A stretch of DNA of 64,000 nucleotides from Kitasatospora atroaurantiaca (GCF_007828955.1 NZ_VIVR01000001.1:1860001-1924000); one strand, 5' to 3'. Shown: positions 45,134 through 54,873, counted from the stretch's first letter. Notes: generated by a model from the sequence alone, not told the origin. Program-made: numbers and translations.

Positions 45134-46156
45134 GTGAAGAATCCACTACCGCAGGATGAGCAGACGGCCACAGGACGTCTGGCAGACTTCTCGTCCATGG
45201 GGGAACCGACCGAGATCCGTACAGCCGGCGCCGACCGCGTCGACGCGGCGCACGGCGGTTCCGTTCTGGACGAGGGCCGTACGAGCCGCACGCCGGACGG
45301 AGCCACCCGCGCCGCCCAGACGCCCACTGCCGCCCTGCGCAACCGTGTGCGCGAGCAGCGCCGGACGCCGGCCAGGCCTCGGCTCTGGTTCGAGCTGCTG
45401 CTGATCGGCTTCAGCTACTGGGTGTACTCGCTGATCCGCAACGCCGTCCCCGAGCAGGAGGCGATCGCGCAGAAGCACGCGAGCTGGATCTGGAGCTTCG
45501 AACAGAACCTCGGCGTCGGGGTGGAGCACTCGGTCAACCACGTGCTGAACGCGGCCACCTGGCTCATCGTCGGCATGAACTACTACTACGCGACGCTGCA
45601 CTTCATCGTCACCATCGGTGTGCTGGTCTGGCTGTACCGCTCGCAACCGGGCCGCTACGCAGCGGCGCGGACGGTGCTCTTCGTGACCACCGGGATCGCC
45701 CTGGTCGGCTTCTACTTCTTCCCGCTGGCACCGCCACGGCTGATGACCGGCGGCGGCTTCGTCGACACCGTCGCCGTGCACCACACCTGGGGCTCGATGG
45801 CCTCGGGCGCGGCCGCGCACGTCTCCAACCAGTACGCGGCGATGCCCTCGATGCACATCGGCTGGTCACTCTGGTGCGGCCTGACGATCTTCTTCCTGGC
45901 CCAGCGCGCCTGGGTCCGGGCACTCGGCGTGCTCTATCCGGTGGCCACCCTGGTCGTGATCATCTCGACCGCGAACCACTTCTGGATGGACGCGGTCGGC
46001 GGCGCACTCTGCCTCGCGGTGGGCTTCGTGGCCGCCCGGGCGGTCTACCACGTCTGGGCCTACCAGCTCCCCCGCGTCCCTGGTGTGGCGAGCACCGACG
46101 TACCGGTCACCGTCCCCGTCCAGTGGAGCACCCCGGTGAGCGCCGGGCGGCGCTAG
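45134..46156 (+). CDS. PAP2-family membrane phosphatase
   Basis: 340 residues from GTG 45134, or 319 from ATG 45197. A disordered N-terminus of about 90 residues is followed by six membrane helices. The phosphatase motifs of the PAP2_3/inositol-phosphorylceramide-synthase-like group are AMPSMHIGWSLW and STANHFWMDAVGG, with both catalytic His. It probably acts on lipid phosphates on the outer face of the membrane. Convergent with glnE, 28 bp apart. Confidence 0.93.
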   Translation: MKNPLPQDEQTATGRLADFSSMGEPTEIRTAGADRVDAAHGGSVLDEGRTSRTPDGATRAAQTPTAALRNRVREQRRTPARPRLWFELLLIGFSYWVYSLIRNAVPEQEAIAQKHASWIWSFEQNLGVGVEHSVNHVLNAATWLIVGMNYYYATLHFIVTIGVLVWLYRSQPGRYAAARTVLFVTTGIALVGFYFFPLAPPRLMTGGGFVDTVAVHHTWGSMASGAAAHVSNQYAAMPSMHIGWSLWCGLTIFFLAQRAWVRALGVLYPVATLVVIISTANHFWMDAVGGALCLAVGFVAARAVYHVWAYQLPRVPGVASTDVPVTVPVQWSTPVSAGRR

Positions 46157-46184
46157 TCCCGGCCCCCCTGCCGCTCGGGGCCCC

Positions 46185-49100
46185 TCACGGCCCGTAGAAG
46201 AGCTTCTCCACCACCGCGCGCGCCCGGCGGGTGGTACGGCGGTAGTCGTCCACCAGTTCGCCGGAGTGGCCGGCGGCGTAGCCCAGGTAGCGGGCGACTC
46301 CGGCCAGCTCGCGGGCGTCCCCGGGGAAGCTGTCGCCCGGGCGGCCGCGGACCAGCATCACCGCGCTGCGGACCCGGGAGGCCAGCACCCAGGCGGCGTC
46401 CAGCACCGCGGCGTCCTCGCCGGATACCAGTCCGGCCTCGGCGGCGGCGGCCAGTGCCGCCCTGGTACGGGTGGTCCGCAGGGCGGGCAGCTCGTGGCCG
46501 TGCTGGAGCTGGAGCACCTGGACCGTCCACTCGACATCGGCCAGGCCGCCGCGCCCGATCTTGGTGTGGGTGGTCGGGTCAGCCCCGCGCGGCAGCCGCT
46601 CGGACTCGATCCTGGCCTTGATCCGGCGGATCTCCAGCAGGTCCTTCTCCGGCACCCCGACACCCGGGTAGCGCAGCGGGTCGATCAGCGCGCGGAACCG
46701 CTCCCCCAGCGCCACGTCGCCCGCCACCGGCTCGGCGCGCAGCAGTGCCTGGCTCTCCCAGGCGTGCGACCAGCGCCGGTAGTACGCCGCGTACGAGGCC
46801 AGGGTGCGCACCAGCGGGCCCTGCCTGCCTTCGGGGCGGAGGTCGGCGTCGACCAGCAGCGGCGGCTCCGTCGAGGGGGAGGCCAGTAGGGTGCGCAGCT
46901 GGTTGCAGACGGCCTGGGCCGCCCTGGCGGCATCCTCCTCCAGCACCCCCAGCAGCGCCTCGTGGACGAAGAGCACGTCCGCGTCGGAGCCGTAGCCGAG
47001 CTCGTGGCCGCCGAAGCGGCCCATCGCGATCACCGCGAGCCCGGTCGGCAGCTCGCCGTTCTCGGCCTCCCAGGCTGCGATGCAGGCGCGCAGGGCGCCC
47101 TGCAGGGTGGCCGCGTTGATGGCGGTCAGGGCCTCACCGGCGGCGTCCACGGCCTTGCCCGGGTGGTCGCCGAACCGGCCGAGCACATCGGCGGCGGCCG
47201 TCCGGAACAGCTCACGGCGCCGTACCGAGCGTGCGGCCGCCACCCCGGCGGCGGCCGATCCGGCCCGGCCGACGGCGGCCAGGATCTCCTGCTCCAGCGC
47301 CGCTCGCCCGCGTGGCTCCAGCCCCTGCGGGTCGCCGAGCATGGCGACCGCCTCGGGCGCCCGGAGCAGCAGGTCGGGGGCGAGCCGCCCGGCGGACAGC
47401 ACCCGGGCGAGCTGCTCGGCGGCGGCGCTCTCGTCGCGCAGCAGCCGCAGGTACCAGGGCGTGCGGCCGAGCGCGTCGGAGACCTGGCGGAAGTTGAGCA
47501 GGCCCGCATCCGGGTCGGCCGAGTCGGCGAACCAGCCCAGCAGCACCGGCAGCAGGGTCCGCTGGATCGCGGCCTTGCGGCTGACGCCCGAGGCGAGCGC
47601 GGACAGGTGGCGCAGCGCGGACGCCGGGTCGGCGTAGCCGAGCGCCTCCAGCCGGGCCTTGGCCGCCTGCGGGCTGAGTCCTGTGGCACCGGCGGGCAGC
47701 TCGGCGACGGCGTCCAGCAGCGGACGGTAGAACAGCTTCTCGTGCAGCCGCCGCACCTCGACGGCGTGCCGCTTCCACTCCCGCTGCAGAGCGGCCACCG
47801 GGTCGGCCCGGGTGTCGTCGTTGATCACGCCGGCCAGCGAGCGGGCGAGCCGGCGCAGGTCGGCCTCCTCCCTGGGCATCAGGTGGGTGCGGCGCAGCCG
47901 GTGCAGCTGGATGCGGTGCTCGAGCGAGCGCAGGAAGCGGTACGCGGCGTCCAGCGAGGCTGCGTCCGCCCGGCCGACGTAGCCGCCGGTGCTGAGCGCG
48001 GCCAGCGCTTCGAGGGTGTTGCCGCTGCGCAGGGTGGCGTCGGCACGGCCGTGCACCAACTGCAGCAGCTGGACGGCGAACTCGACGTCCCGCAGCCCGC
48101 CGGGGCCGAGCTTGAGCTGCCGGTCCAGCTCGGTGACGGGGATGCTGTCCACCACCCGCCGGCGCATCTGCTGCACATCGGTGACGAAGTTGTCCCGCTC
48201 GGCGGCCTGCCAGACCAGCGGCGCCACCGCCTCGACGTACGCCGCGCCCAGCTCGGCGTCCCCGGCCACCGGGCGGGCCTTGAGCAGCGCCTGGAACTCC
48301 CAGGTCTTGGCCCAGCGCTGGTAGTACGCGAGGTGGCTGGCCAGGCTGCGGACCAGCGGGCCGTTGCGGCCCTCCGGCCGCAGGTTGGCGTCCACCGGCC
48401 AGATCGCGCCCTCGCCGGTGGTGTCGGAGCACAGCCGCATCAGCCGGGCGGCCAGCCTGGTCGCGGCCTGCGTCGCCCGGTGCTCCTCGACGCCCTCGTG
48501 GGGCTCGGCCACGAAGATCACGTCCACGTCGGAGACGTAGTTGAGCTCCCGGCCGCCGCACTTGCCCATGCCGATCACGGCCAGGCGGCAGGCCCGGGCG
48601 GCGTCCGGGTCCTCCTCGACGGCGATGTCCAGGGCGGTCTGCAGGGTGGCGCCGGCCAGGTCCGCCAGCTCGGCGGCGGCCTGCGGCAGGTCGGTGGTTC
48701 CGCTCAGGTCGCGGGCGGCGATGGCCAGCAGGCAGCGGCGGTAGGCGACGCGCAGGGCGTCCGCGCGGTTGGGGTGGGCCTTGCCGTCGCCGTGTGCCTT
48801 GCCGTCGCCGTGTGCCTTGCCGTCGCCGTATGCCTTGCCGTCGCCGTATGCCTTGCCGTCGCCGTATGCCTTTCCCTCCGCGTGTCCGTTGCCGGTGGTG
48901 CCCCAGACGTGGCGGGACAGCTCACGCAGGAAGTCGGTCGGCCCCGGGTGGATGTCGCGCACATCGAAGGTGACCAGCGCGTGCCAGTCCCGGGGGTGTC
49001 GGGCCAGGTGGTCGCCGAGCGCGGCGGAGGCACCGAGGACGCCCAGCAGGCGGTCGCGCAGCGGTTTGGAGCCGGTCAGGGTGTCCCGCAGGGTGTGCCG

Positions 49101-49325
49101 CTCGGACTCGTCCAAGGCCTCCAGTACCCGGGCCAGGCCGAGCAGCGCAAGGTCAGGATCGGCGGAGGCGCCGAGGGCGTCCAGCAGTACCGGGTCGGAG
49201 GCCAGCCCGTTCAGGCCGGGCCCGGCCAGCAGGCGTACCGCGGCCTCGGGGTCGCTGAAACCCCGTCGCACCAGCCGTATCTCCAGACGGCTGGTCCGGC
49301 TGCCGGTCCGTTCCTCCACTGCCAT
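46185..49325 (-). CDS. glnE: Glutamine synthetase adenylyltransferase/deadenylyltransferase
   Basis: 1046 residues, the normal two-domain size plus a repeat insert. Both nucleotidyltransferase halves keep the G-x-G-GxEL-x-YxSD-xD motif: GMGKCGGRELNYVSDVDVIF and AMGRFGGHELGYGSDADVLF. It adds or removes AMP on glutamine synthetase in response to nitrogen status. Near the N-terminus (about residues 145-185) lies a Gly-Asp-Lys-Ala repeat from six 18-bp units. The glnE-glnA2-panB order matches M. tuberculosis, where glnE is essential. Confidence 0.96.
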   Translation of the reverse strand: MAVEERTGSRTSRLEIRLVRRGFSDPEAAVRLLAGPGLNGLASDPVLLDALGASADPDLALLGLARVLEALDESERHTLRDTLTGSKPLRDRLLGVLGASAALGDHLARHPRDWHALVTFDVRDIHPGPTDFLRELSRHVWGTTGNGHAEGKAYGDGKAYGDGKAYGDGKAHGDGKAHGDGKAHPNRADALRVAYRRCLLAIAARDLSGTTDLPQAAAELADLAGATLQTALDIAVEEDPDAARACRLAVIGMGKCGGRELNYVSDVDVIFVAEPHEGVEEHRATQAATRLAARLMRLCSDTTGEGAIWPVDANLRPEGRNGPLVRSLASHLAYYQRWAKTWEFQALLKARPVAGDAELGAAYVEAVAPLVWQAAERDNFVTDVQQMRRRVVDSIPVTELDRQLKLGPGGLRDVEFAVQLLQLVHGRADATLRSGNTLEALAALSTGGYVGRADAASLDAAYRFLRSLEHRIQLHRLRRTHLMPREEADLRRLARSLAGVINDDTRADPVAALQREWKRHAVEVRRLHEKLFYRPLLDAVAELPAGATGLSPQAAKARLEALGYADPASALRHLSALASGVSRKAAIQRTLLPVLLGWFADSADPDAGLLNFRQVSDALGRTPWYLRLLRDESAAAEQLARVLSAGRLAPDLLLRAPEAVAMLGDPQGLEPRGRAALEQEILAAVGRAGSAAAGVAAARSVRRRELFRTAAADVLGRFGDHPGKAVDAAGEALTAINAATLQGALRACIAAWEAENGELPTGLAVIAMGRFGGHELGYGSDADVLFVHEALLGVLEEDAARAAQAVCNQLRTLLASPSTEPPLLVDADLRPEGRQGPLVRTLASYAAYYRRWSHAWESQALLRAEPVAGDVALGERFRALIDPLRYPGVGVPEKDLLEIRRIKARIESERLPRGADPTTHTKIGRGGLADVEWTVQVLQLQHGHELPALRTTRTRAALAAAAEAGLVSGEDAAVLDAAWVLASRVRSAVMLVRGRPGDSFPGDARELAGVARYLGYAAGHSGELVDDYRRTTRRARAVVEKLFYGP
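48778..48885 (-). repeat. 18-bp tandem repeat inside glnE
   Basis: Five almost identical 18-bp units (48778, 48796, 48814, 48832, 48850; units 1-2 end TGT and 3-5 end TAT) and one degenerate unit (48868-48885) make 108 bp. They encode repeats of GDGKAH/GDGKAY in frame. Units are multiples of three, so copy-number change would keep the frame. Confidence 0.9.
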
Positions 49326-49549
49326 CGCCCCTCCGATATGACTGCAGGCCGCGAAAACACCTGCGGACCTACGAGCCTACGGGCCTGCCCCCTCCCGGGG
49401 CAGCCGCTGGCCGCCCGACCGTGGCGTCGCCGCCCGGCCAGGATTCATCCGGACAGCTCCGCGAGCGGGAACGCCGGTGGCCCGCAGGGGATCGTGGAGG
49501 GCGCGGGCGTTCCCGCACGTGCCGGTACCGAATCCCTGGGCGGACCACT

Positions 49550-50356
49550 GTGGACATACCTTGCCTGCTCCTGGCCTTGGCGATGACCGCTTTCCCTGCC
49601 ACCGCCACCACCCCCACGCGGACAGGTGGCCCACATCCCGTCCTCGCCGAGCGGTTCACCACTCTCGATCTCGGCCCCGGACGGCTCTGGGGCTGGCAGA
49701 GCACCGCGTACTCCCGGTGCACCGACAACGACGACAACCCGGACAGCTGGAAGCTCGACCGCCTCACCCCCGACGCGCTGAGCACCGCACGCGGCTATCT
49801 GACCATCACCGCCACCGCCCATCCGGACGGCCACTGGGACACCGGACTGCTCACCACCGGCGAGTCCTGCGGCACCGGCGGCGACGGCACCCTGGTCCGT
49901 ACCGGCGACCTGATGGTGGCCCATGTCCTGCTCCCCCATGCGGACACGGGCACCTGGGCCGGCCTGTGGACCTGGCGGGACGGCCACAACGAGGTGGACG
50001 TCTTCGAATGGCACGCCGACCACCCCGACACCCTCGAATTCGTCAACCACGTCCGCTCGGGCAACGCCTACTACACGGATGCCTCCGTCGGCGCCGGAGA
50101 GTGGCTCTACATCGGCACCCACTTCGGAGCCGACAACACGACCTGGTACGTCGGCCCCACGCTCGACCACCTCACCCCCGTCTTCGCCGACCACACCGGC
50201 GTGGGAGCGGATTTCGCCGCCTACCCGATCCTCAACCTCTCCATCAGCAACGGCAGGGGCTACCACCCGGCCCCGGCCACCCCCACCCCGGCCACCCTCA
50301 GCGTGGACCACCTCCTCATCGAACACCCCGCCCCCGACGAGCTGCCCCACCCCTGA
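49550..50356 (+). CDS. GH16-like secreted beta-glucanase
   Basis: 268 residues from GTG 49550, or a little longer from an upstream in-frame start; the N-terminus is uncertain. A short hydrophobic signal (CLLLALAMTAFPATATT) is followed by a concanavalin-like lectin/glucanase domain with HNEVDVFEWH, which keeps the GH16 ExDxxE spacing. GDLMVAHVLLPHADTGTWAG is the preceding strand. It is smaller and more divergent than the GH16 enzyme at 29191. It sits between glnE and glnA2, an odd place for a carbohydrate enzyme. Confidence 0.8.
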   Translation: MDIPCLLLALAMTAFPATATTPTRTGGPHPVLAERFTTLDLGPGRLWGWQSTAYSRCTDNDDNPDSWKLDRLTPDALSTARGYLTITATAHPDGHWDTGLLTTGESCGTGGDGTLVRTGDLMVAHVLLPHADTGTWAGLWTWRDGHNEVDVFEWHADHPDTLEFVNHVRSGNAYYTDASVGAGEWLYIGTHFGADNTTWYVGPTLDHLTPVFADHTGVGADFAAYPILNLSISNGRGYHPAPATPTPATLSVDHLLIEHPAPDELPHP

Positions 50357-50363
50357 GAAGGGA

Positions 50364-50789
50364 TCACCAGAACCATCCCGGCGTCACCGTGTAGGTCGGA
50401 GGCACGTAATCGCACGTGCCTTCCGGCCGCACTTGGGCCGCTACGGCCCGGGCTTCGTGCGCACCATGAGCGTCGACGGCATCCGCAGCCACCAGCAGAA
50501 CCACAACAGCAAGGAAGCACGCGAAGGCTGGGATCGCGGTTCTCGGCTTGAACCGCGCCAGGACGAGTCCGCCCGCCAGAGCAGACATGCCGGCCACCAG
50601 GACGAGAGTCAGCGCCGCATAGGTGATGCGGTCTATGGCGGGTGAGGCATGACAGAAGACGTAGGTTTGTCCACCGCGCGACGCCGATATGCGCTCCCCG
50701 ACTGCCGCGACACTCAGCAAGAAGCCGCTTCCAGCGACATGCAACGGCCGCAGAATCCGGCTCGCGCTGGTGACTGTGCTCGTACTCAT
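50364..50789 (-). CDS. Small membrane protein
   Basis: 141 residues from ATG 50789 with a GGGGGA site. Three hydrophobic segments lie at about 15-33, 52-77 and 82-107, separated by short polar stretches; two are strongly predicted helices. The C-terminus is short and aromatic (YTVTPGWFW). No family is recognised. It converges on the GH16-like gene with a 7-bp gap. Confidence 0.75.
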   Translation of the reverse strand: MSTSTVTSASRILRPLHVAGSGFLLSVAAVGERISASRGGQTYVFCHASPAIDRITYAALTLVLVAGMSALAGGLVLARFKPRTAIPAFACFLAVVVLLVAADAVDAHGAHEARAVAAQVRPEGTCDYVPPTYTVTPGWFW

Positions 50790-50920
50790 CCATCCCCCAC
50801 GTCGGTGAACCGCATGGCTACCCGTAGACGTCCCCGGCAGATAACAGAGGCTCCGGGCCGGCGGTGATGATCCGCTGGCCCGGAGCCTTCGCGTGTTCGG
50901 GATTGGACGCCGGACTGTGC

Positions 50921-52282
50921 CTACAGCACCTGCAGGTTCTTCCGCAGCTCGAACGGCGTGACCTCGGAGCGGTACTCCTCCCACTCCTGGCGCTTGTTGC
51001 GCAGGAAGAAGTCGAAGACGTGCTCGCCGAGGGTCTCCGCGACCAGCTCGCTGCGCTGCATCAGGTCGATGGCCTCGCCGAGGTTCTGGGGCATCGGCTG
51101 GATGCCCATCGCCCGCCGCTCGGAGTCGGACAGCGCCCACACGTCGTCGTCGGCGCCCGGCGGGAGCTCGTAGCCCTCCTCGATGCCCTTGAGGCCGGCG
51201 GCCAGGGTGACCGCGTAGGCGAGGTACGGGTTGCAGCCGGTGTCCAGGGAGCGGACCTCGACGCGGGTGGAGCCCTGCTTGCCGGGCTTGTACATCGGGA
51301 CCCGGATGAGCGCCGAGCGGTTGTTGTGGCCCCAGCAGATGTACGACGGCGCCTCGCCGCCCGCACCCGCCGTACGCTGCGAGCCGCCCCAGATCCGCTT
51401 GTAGGAGTTGACCCACTGGTTGGTGACGGCGGCCGTCTCGGCTGCGTGCTTGAGCAGACCGGCGATGAAGGAGCGGCCGACCTTCGACAGCTGGTACTCG
51501 GCGCCCGACTCGTGGAAGGCGTTGCGGTCGCCCTCGAAGAGGGAGAGGTGGGTGTGCATGCCCGAGCCCGGGTGGTCGGAGAAGGGCTTCGGCATGAAGC
51601 TGGCGTGCACGCCCTGCTCCAGCGCGACCTCCTTCATGACCAGGCGGAAGGTCATGATGTTGTCGGCGGTGGAGAGCGCGTCGGCGTAGCGCAGGTCGAT
51701 CTCCTGCTGGCCCGGGGCGCCCTCGTGGTGGGAGAACTCCACCGAGATGCCCATCGACTCCAGCATGGTGATCGCCTGGCGGCGGAAGTCGTGGCCCACC
51801 CCGCGCGGGGTGTGGTCGAAGTAGCCGGACTGGTCGGCCGGGATGGGCGGGGTGCCGTCGCCCGGGAGGTTCTTCAGCAGGAAGAACTCGATCTCGGGGT
51901 GGGTGTAGAAGGTGAAGCCGAGGTTGGAGGCCTTCTCCAGGGTCCGCTTGAGCACGAAGCGCGGGTCGGCGAAGGAGGGCGAGCCGTCGGGCATCAGGAT
52001 GTCGCAGAACATGCGCGCGGTGCCCGGGGTCTCCGAGCGCCAGGGCAGTATCTGGAAGGTGGTCGGGTCCGGCTTGGCGATCATGTCGGACTCGTAGACG
52101 CGGGCGAAGCCCTCGATCGCCGAGCCGTCGAAGCCGATGCCTTCCTCGAAGGCCTGCTCCAGCTCGGCCGGAGCGACGGCGACCGACTTGAGGAACCCGA
52201 GAACGTCGGTGAACCACAGTCGGACAAACCGGATGTCACGCTCCTCGAGCGTGCGAAGCACGAACTCCTGCTGCTTGCCCAT
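50921..52282 (-). CDS. glnA2: GlnA2-type glutamine synthetase family enzyme
   Basis: 453 residues. The glutamine-synthetase core is clear: EEGIGFDGSAIEGFARVYES, the Glu-rich metal site EFFLLKN, SHHEGAPGQQEIDLRY, and the GSGMHTHLSLFEGDRN loop. It lies beside glnE as in other actinomycetes. In Streptomyces the neighbour of glnE at this position is glnA2, shown to make gamma-glutamylpolyamines rather than glutamine, so that role is more likely. The adenylation loop reads EGYELPPGADDD, unlike the NLYELPPEE of true GS. A GTAAC-n6-GTAAA pair 30 bp upstream may be a weak GlnR box. Confidence 0.9.
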   Translation of the reverse strand: MGKQQEFVLRTLEERDIRFVRLWFTDVLGFLKSVAVAPAELEQAFEEGIGFDGSAIEGFARVYESDMIAKPDPTTFQILPWRSETPGTARMFCDILMPDGSPSFADPRFVLKRTLEKASNLGFTFYTHPEIEFFLLKNLPGDGTPPIPADQSGYFDHTPRGVGHDFRRQAITMLESMGISVEFSHHEGAPGQQEIDLRYADALSTADNIMTFRLVMKEVALEQGVHASFMPKPFSDHPGSGMHTHLSLFEGDRNAFHESGAEYQLSKVGRSFIAGLLKHAAETAAVTNQWVNSYKRIWGGSQRTAGAGGEAPSYICWGHNNRSALIRVPMYKPGKQGSTRVEVRSLDTGCNPYLAYAVTLAAGLKGIEEGYELPPGADDDVWALSDSERRAMGIQPMPQNLGEAIDLMQRSELVAETLGEHVFDFFLRNKRQEWEEYRSEVTPFELRKNLQVL

Positions 52283-52489
52283 GGGGACAGTCTCACCTCT
52301 GCTCTTTACGTTCGTGTTACGCGCGGAAGCGGCTCGAAAGCGGCTGCTCCCATCATGGCGGATCTTCCCCACGTTGCCGATACCAGGCACCCCCGTTCAA
52401 GGCTCGCTCGCCTACGGGCGCTCTTGACCCGGGGCCTCGGCTCGCGACCCCCCGAGACATAGCGTCAGATAGACGATTACACTCGGGGC

Positions 52490-54244
52490 ATGCCCAATCT
52501 CCGTCTCGCCCTGAGCCAGATCGACCCCTGGGTCGGTGACATCGCACGCAACAGCGATGAGGTGGTGCGCTGGACCAGGCAGGCCGCCGACGCCGGTGCC
52601 CAGCTGGTCGCCTTTCCCGAGCTGGCGCTGACCGGCTACCCGGTCGAGGACCTCGCCCTGCGCAGCTCCTTCGTCGAGGCGTCCCGGACCGCCCTGGTGG
52701 AGCTCGCCGCCCGGCTGGCCGCCGAGGGCCTGGGCGAGCTGCCCGTGGTGGTCGGCTACCTCGGCCGCTCCGAGGAGTCCTCCGCCCGGGGCGGCCGCCC
52801 CGCGGGCTCCCCGCAGAACTGCGCAGCGGTGCTGCACCGCGGCGAGGTGGTCACCCGCTTCGCCAAGCACCACCTGCCCAACTACGGCGTCTTCGACGAG
52901 TACCGCTACTTCGTCCCCGGCGACCAGCTCTCGATGCTGCGGCTGAACGGCGTGGACATCGCGCTGGCCATCTGCGAGGACATCTGGCAGGACGGCGGCC
53001 GGGTCACCGCGGCCCGCGAGGCCGGCGCCGGGCTCCTCCTGGTGATCAACGGCTCGCCGTACGAGCGGAACAAGGACGACGTCCGGCTGGAGCTGGTTCA
53101 GCGCCGGGCCGCCGAGGCGGGCTGCCCGCTGGCGTACCTGAACATGGTCGGCGGGCAGGACGAGCTGGTCTTCGACGGTGACTCGGTGGTGGTCACGGCG
53201 GAGGGCGAGGTGCTGGCACGGGCGCCGCAGTTCGAGGAGAGCCTGCTGCTGGTGGACCTGGAGCTGCCGGCGGCGAGCGCCAACCACACGGACGGGCTGC
53301 TGCTCAGCGACGGGCTGCACCTGGTCCGCACCGAGCTGGGCGAGGTGCAGCTCCGGGCCGCCGAGGAGCCGGCGAAGGCGGGTATCGCGCCCCGGTTGAG
53401 CGACGAGGCGGAGATCTACGAGGCGCTGGTGGCCGGCACCCGGGCCTACGTGCAGAAGAACGGCTTCAAGTCGGTGCTCATCGGCCTCTCGGGCGGCATC
53501 GACTCCGCCCTGGTCTCCGCCATCGCGGTGGACGCCGTCGGCGCCGAGAACGTGTACTGCGTCTCGATGCCCAGCCGCTACTCCTCGCAGCACTCGCGCG
53601 ACGACGCCGCCGAGCTGGCCCGCCGTACCGGGCTGAACTTCCGCACCGTCCCGATCGCGCCGATGTTCGACGCCTACATGAGCGCGCTCAACCTGACGGG
53701 CCTGGCCGAGGAGAACCTGCAGTCCCGGCTGCGCGGCACCCTGCTGATGGCGATCTCCAACCAGGAGGGGCACATCGTGCTCGCTCCGGGCAACAAGAGC
53801 GAGCTGGCGGTGGGCTACTCCACGCTGTACGGCGACTCGGTGGGCGCGTACGGGCCGATCAAGGACGTCTACAAGTCGCTGATCTTCCGGCTGGCGCGCT
53901 GGCGCAACGAGGCGGCCGAGGAGCGCGGCGAGGTGCCGCCGATCCCGGAGAACACCATCTCCAAGCCTCCGTCCGCCGAGCTGAGGCCGGATCAGGTCGA
54001 CAGCGACTCGCTGCCCGACTACGACCTGCTGGACACCGTCCTCGACCTCTACATCGAGGGCGACCAGGGCCGGGACGCCATCGTGGCGGCGGGCTTCGAC
54101 GCGGCCGTGGTGGACCGGGTGGTCCGCCTGGTCGACACCGCCGAGTACAAGCGCCGGCAGTACCCGCCGGGCCCGAAGATCTCCCCCAAGGGCTTCGGCC
54201 GCGACCGCCGCCTCCCCATCACCAACCGCTGGCGCCGCGGCTGA
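52490..54244 (+). CDS. nadE: Glutamine-dependent NAD+ synthase
   Basis: 584 residues, divergent from glnA2. The N-terminal CN-hydrolase glutaminase domain has catalytic Glu in FPELALTGYP, Lys in AKHHLPNYG and Cys in AICEDIWQ. The C-terminal synthetase has the pyrophosphatase loop IGLSGGIDSALV and EERGEVPPIPENTISK. It makes NAD+ from deamido-NAD+ using glutamine as nitrogen source, an essential step. Confidence 0.97.
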   Translation: MPNLRLALSQIDPWVGDIARNSDEVVRWTRQAADAGAQLVAFPELALTGYPVEDLALRSSFVEASRTALVELAARLAAEGLGELPVVVGYLGRSEESSARGGRPAGSPQNCAAVLHRGEVVTRFAKHHLPNYGVFDEYRYFVPGDQLSMLRLNGVDIALAICEDIWQDGGRVTAAREAGAGLLLVINGSPYERNKDDVRLELVQRRAAEAGCPLAYLNMVGGQDELVFDGDSVVVTAEGEVLARAPQFEESLLLVDLELPAASANHTDGLLLSDGLHLVRTELGEVQLRAAEEPAKAGIAPRLSDEAEIYEALVAGTRAYVQKNGFKSVLIGLSGGIDSALVSAIAVDAVGAENVYCVSMPSRYSSQHSRDDAAELARRTGLNFRTVPIAPMFDAYMSALNLTGLAEENLQSRLRGTLLMAISNQEGHIVLAPGNKSELAVGYSTLYGDSVGAYGPIKDVYKSLIFRLARWRNEAAEERGEVPPIPENTISKPPSAELRPDQVDSDSLPDYDLLDTVLDLYIEGDQGRDAIVAAGFDAAVVDRVVRLVDTAEYKRRQYPPGPKISPKGFGRDRRLPITNRWRRG

Positions 54245-54270
54245 CCTCGAGCCGCGGCCGACGCCGACGC

Positions 54271-54852
54271 TCAGGAGACGGCCGCCCGCCACACCCAGGA
54301 GGTGAGGCGCGGGCGGCCGTCGAGTTCCGCGCGGCCGGTGGACCAGAGCAGCACCTCGGCCGGGTCGCCGGGCGGCGCGTCGGGAAACAGCCGGGTGAGC
54401 ACCGCCGCACAGAGCCGCTCGGGCGGGAGCCAGGACACCCCGAGGCCCTGGGTGATGTCGTAGGTGTGGAGCAGGACCTCGGCGACCCCCATCGCGGCGA
54501 AGCCCTCCGGGTCGCAGGACCCGTAGTGCCAGGCGCGGGCTCCCGGCGCTGCCGTACGGAGGGCGCTGCTCAGCAGTCCGCCGCAGGCCGTGACCACCTG
54601 GAGCACCTCGCGCGGCGAGGCGTCCGGGTGAACGGCGAGGTCGAAGGGCAGGTAGGCATCGCCCGGGAGCGCCGCCAGCTGCCCGGCATAGGCCAGCAGG
54701 TCGTGGGCGACATGGGCGGCCGTCGTCCAGCAGCTCCAGTCGAGTGACCCGGCGGGGGCGTGCCAGTCCTGCCGGTCCGGTGAGTCGTACGGGCCGAGCA
54801 CCCGCAGCATCTCAGCGAGCGCCTGGTCGACGTCGGAACTGTCCATGGTCAC
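54271..54852 (-). CDS. DinB/MDMPI-like protein
   Basis: 193 residues. The N-terminal four-helix bundle has WTTAAHVAHDLLAYAGQLAA and AEVLLHTYDITQGLG, with the His pattern of mycothiol-dependent maleylpyruvate isomerase N-terminal domains. It probably binds metal and a thiol. Single-gene unit; substrate unknown. Confidence 0.87.
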   Translation of the reverse strand: MTMDSSDVDQALAEMLRVLGPYDSPDRQDWHAPAGSLDWSCWTTAAHVAHDLLAYAGQLAALPGDAYLPFDLAVHPDASPREVLQVVTACGGLLSSALRTAAPGARAWHYGSCDPEGFAAMGVAEVLLHTYDITQGLGVSWLPPERLCAAVLTRLFPDAPPGDPAEVLLWSTGRAELDGRPRLTSWVWRAAVS

Positions 54853-54873
54853 GTCGGACAGTCTGACGCACGG

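Noticed and set aside
48778..48885. The 18-bp units in glnE as a CRISPR array
   Set aside because: There are no spacers: the units are contiguous and in frame with glnE.
46962..49586. An 874-residue plus-strand open frame
   Set aside because: It is antisense to glnE and carries the glnE repeat only in reverse.
52305..52320. GlnR box before glnA2
   Set aside because: GTAAC-n6-GTAAA is 11-bp phased but the second half matches the consensus poorly, so it is not listed as a feature.
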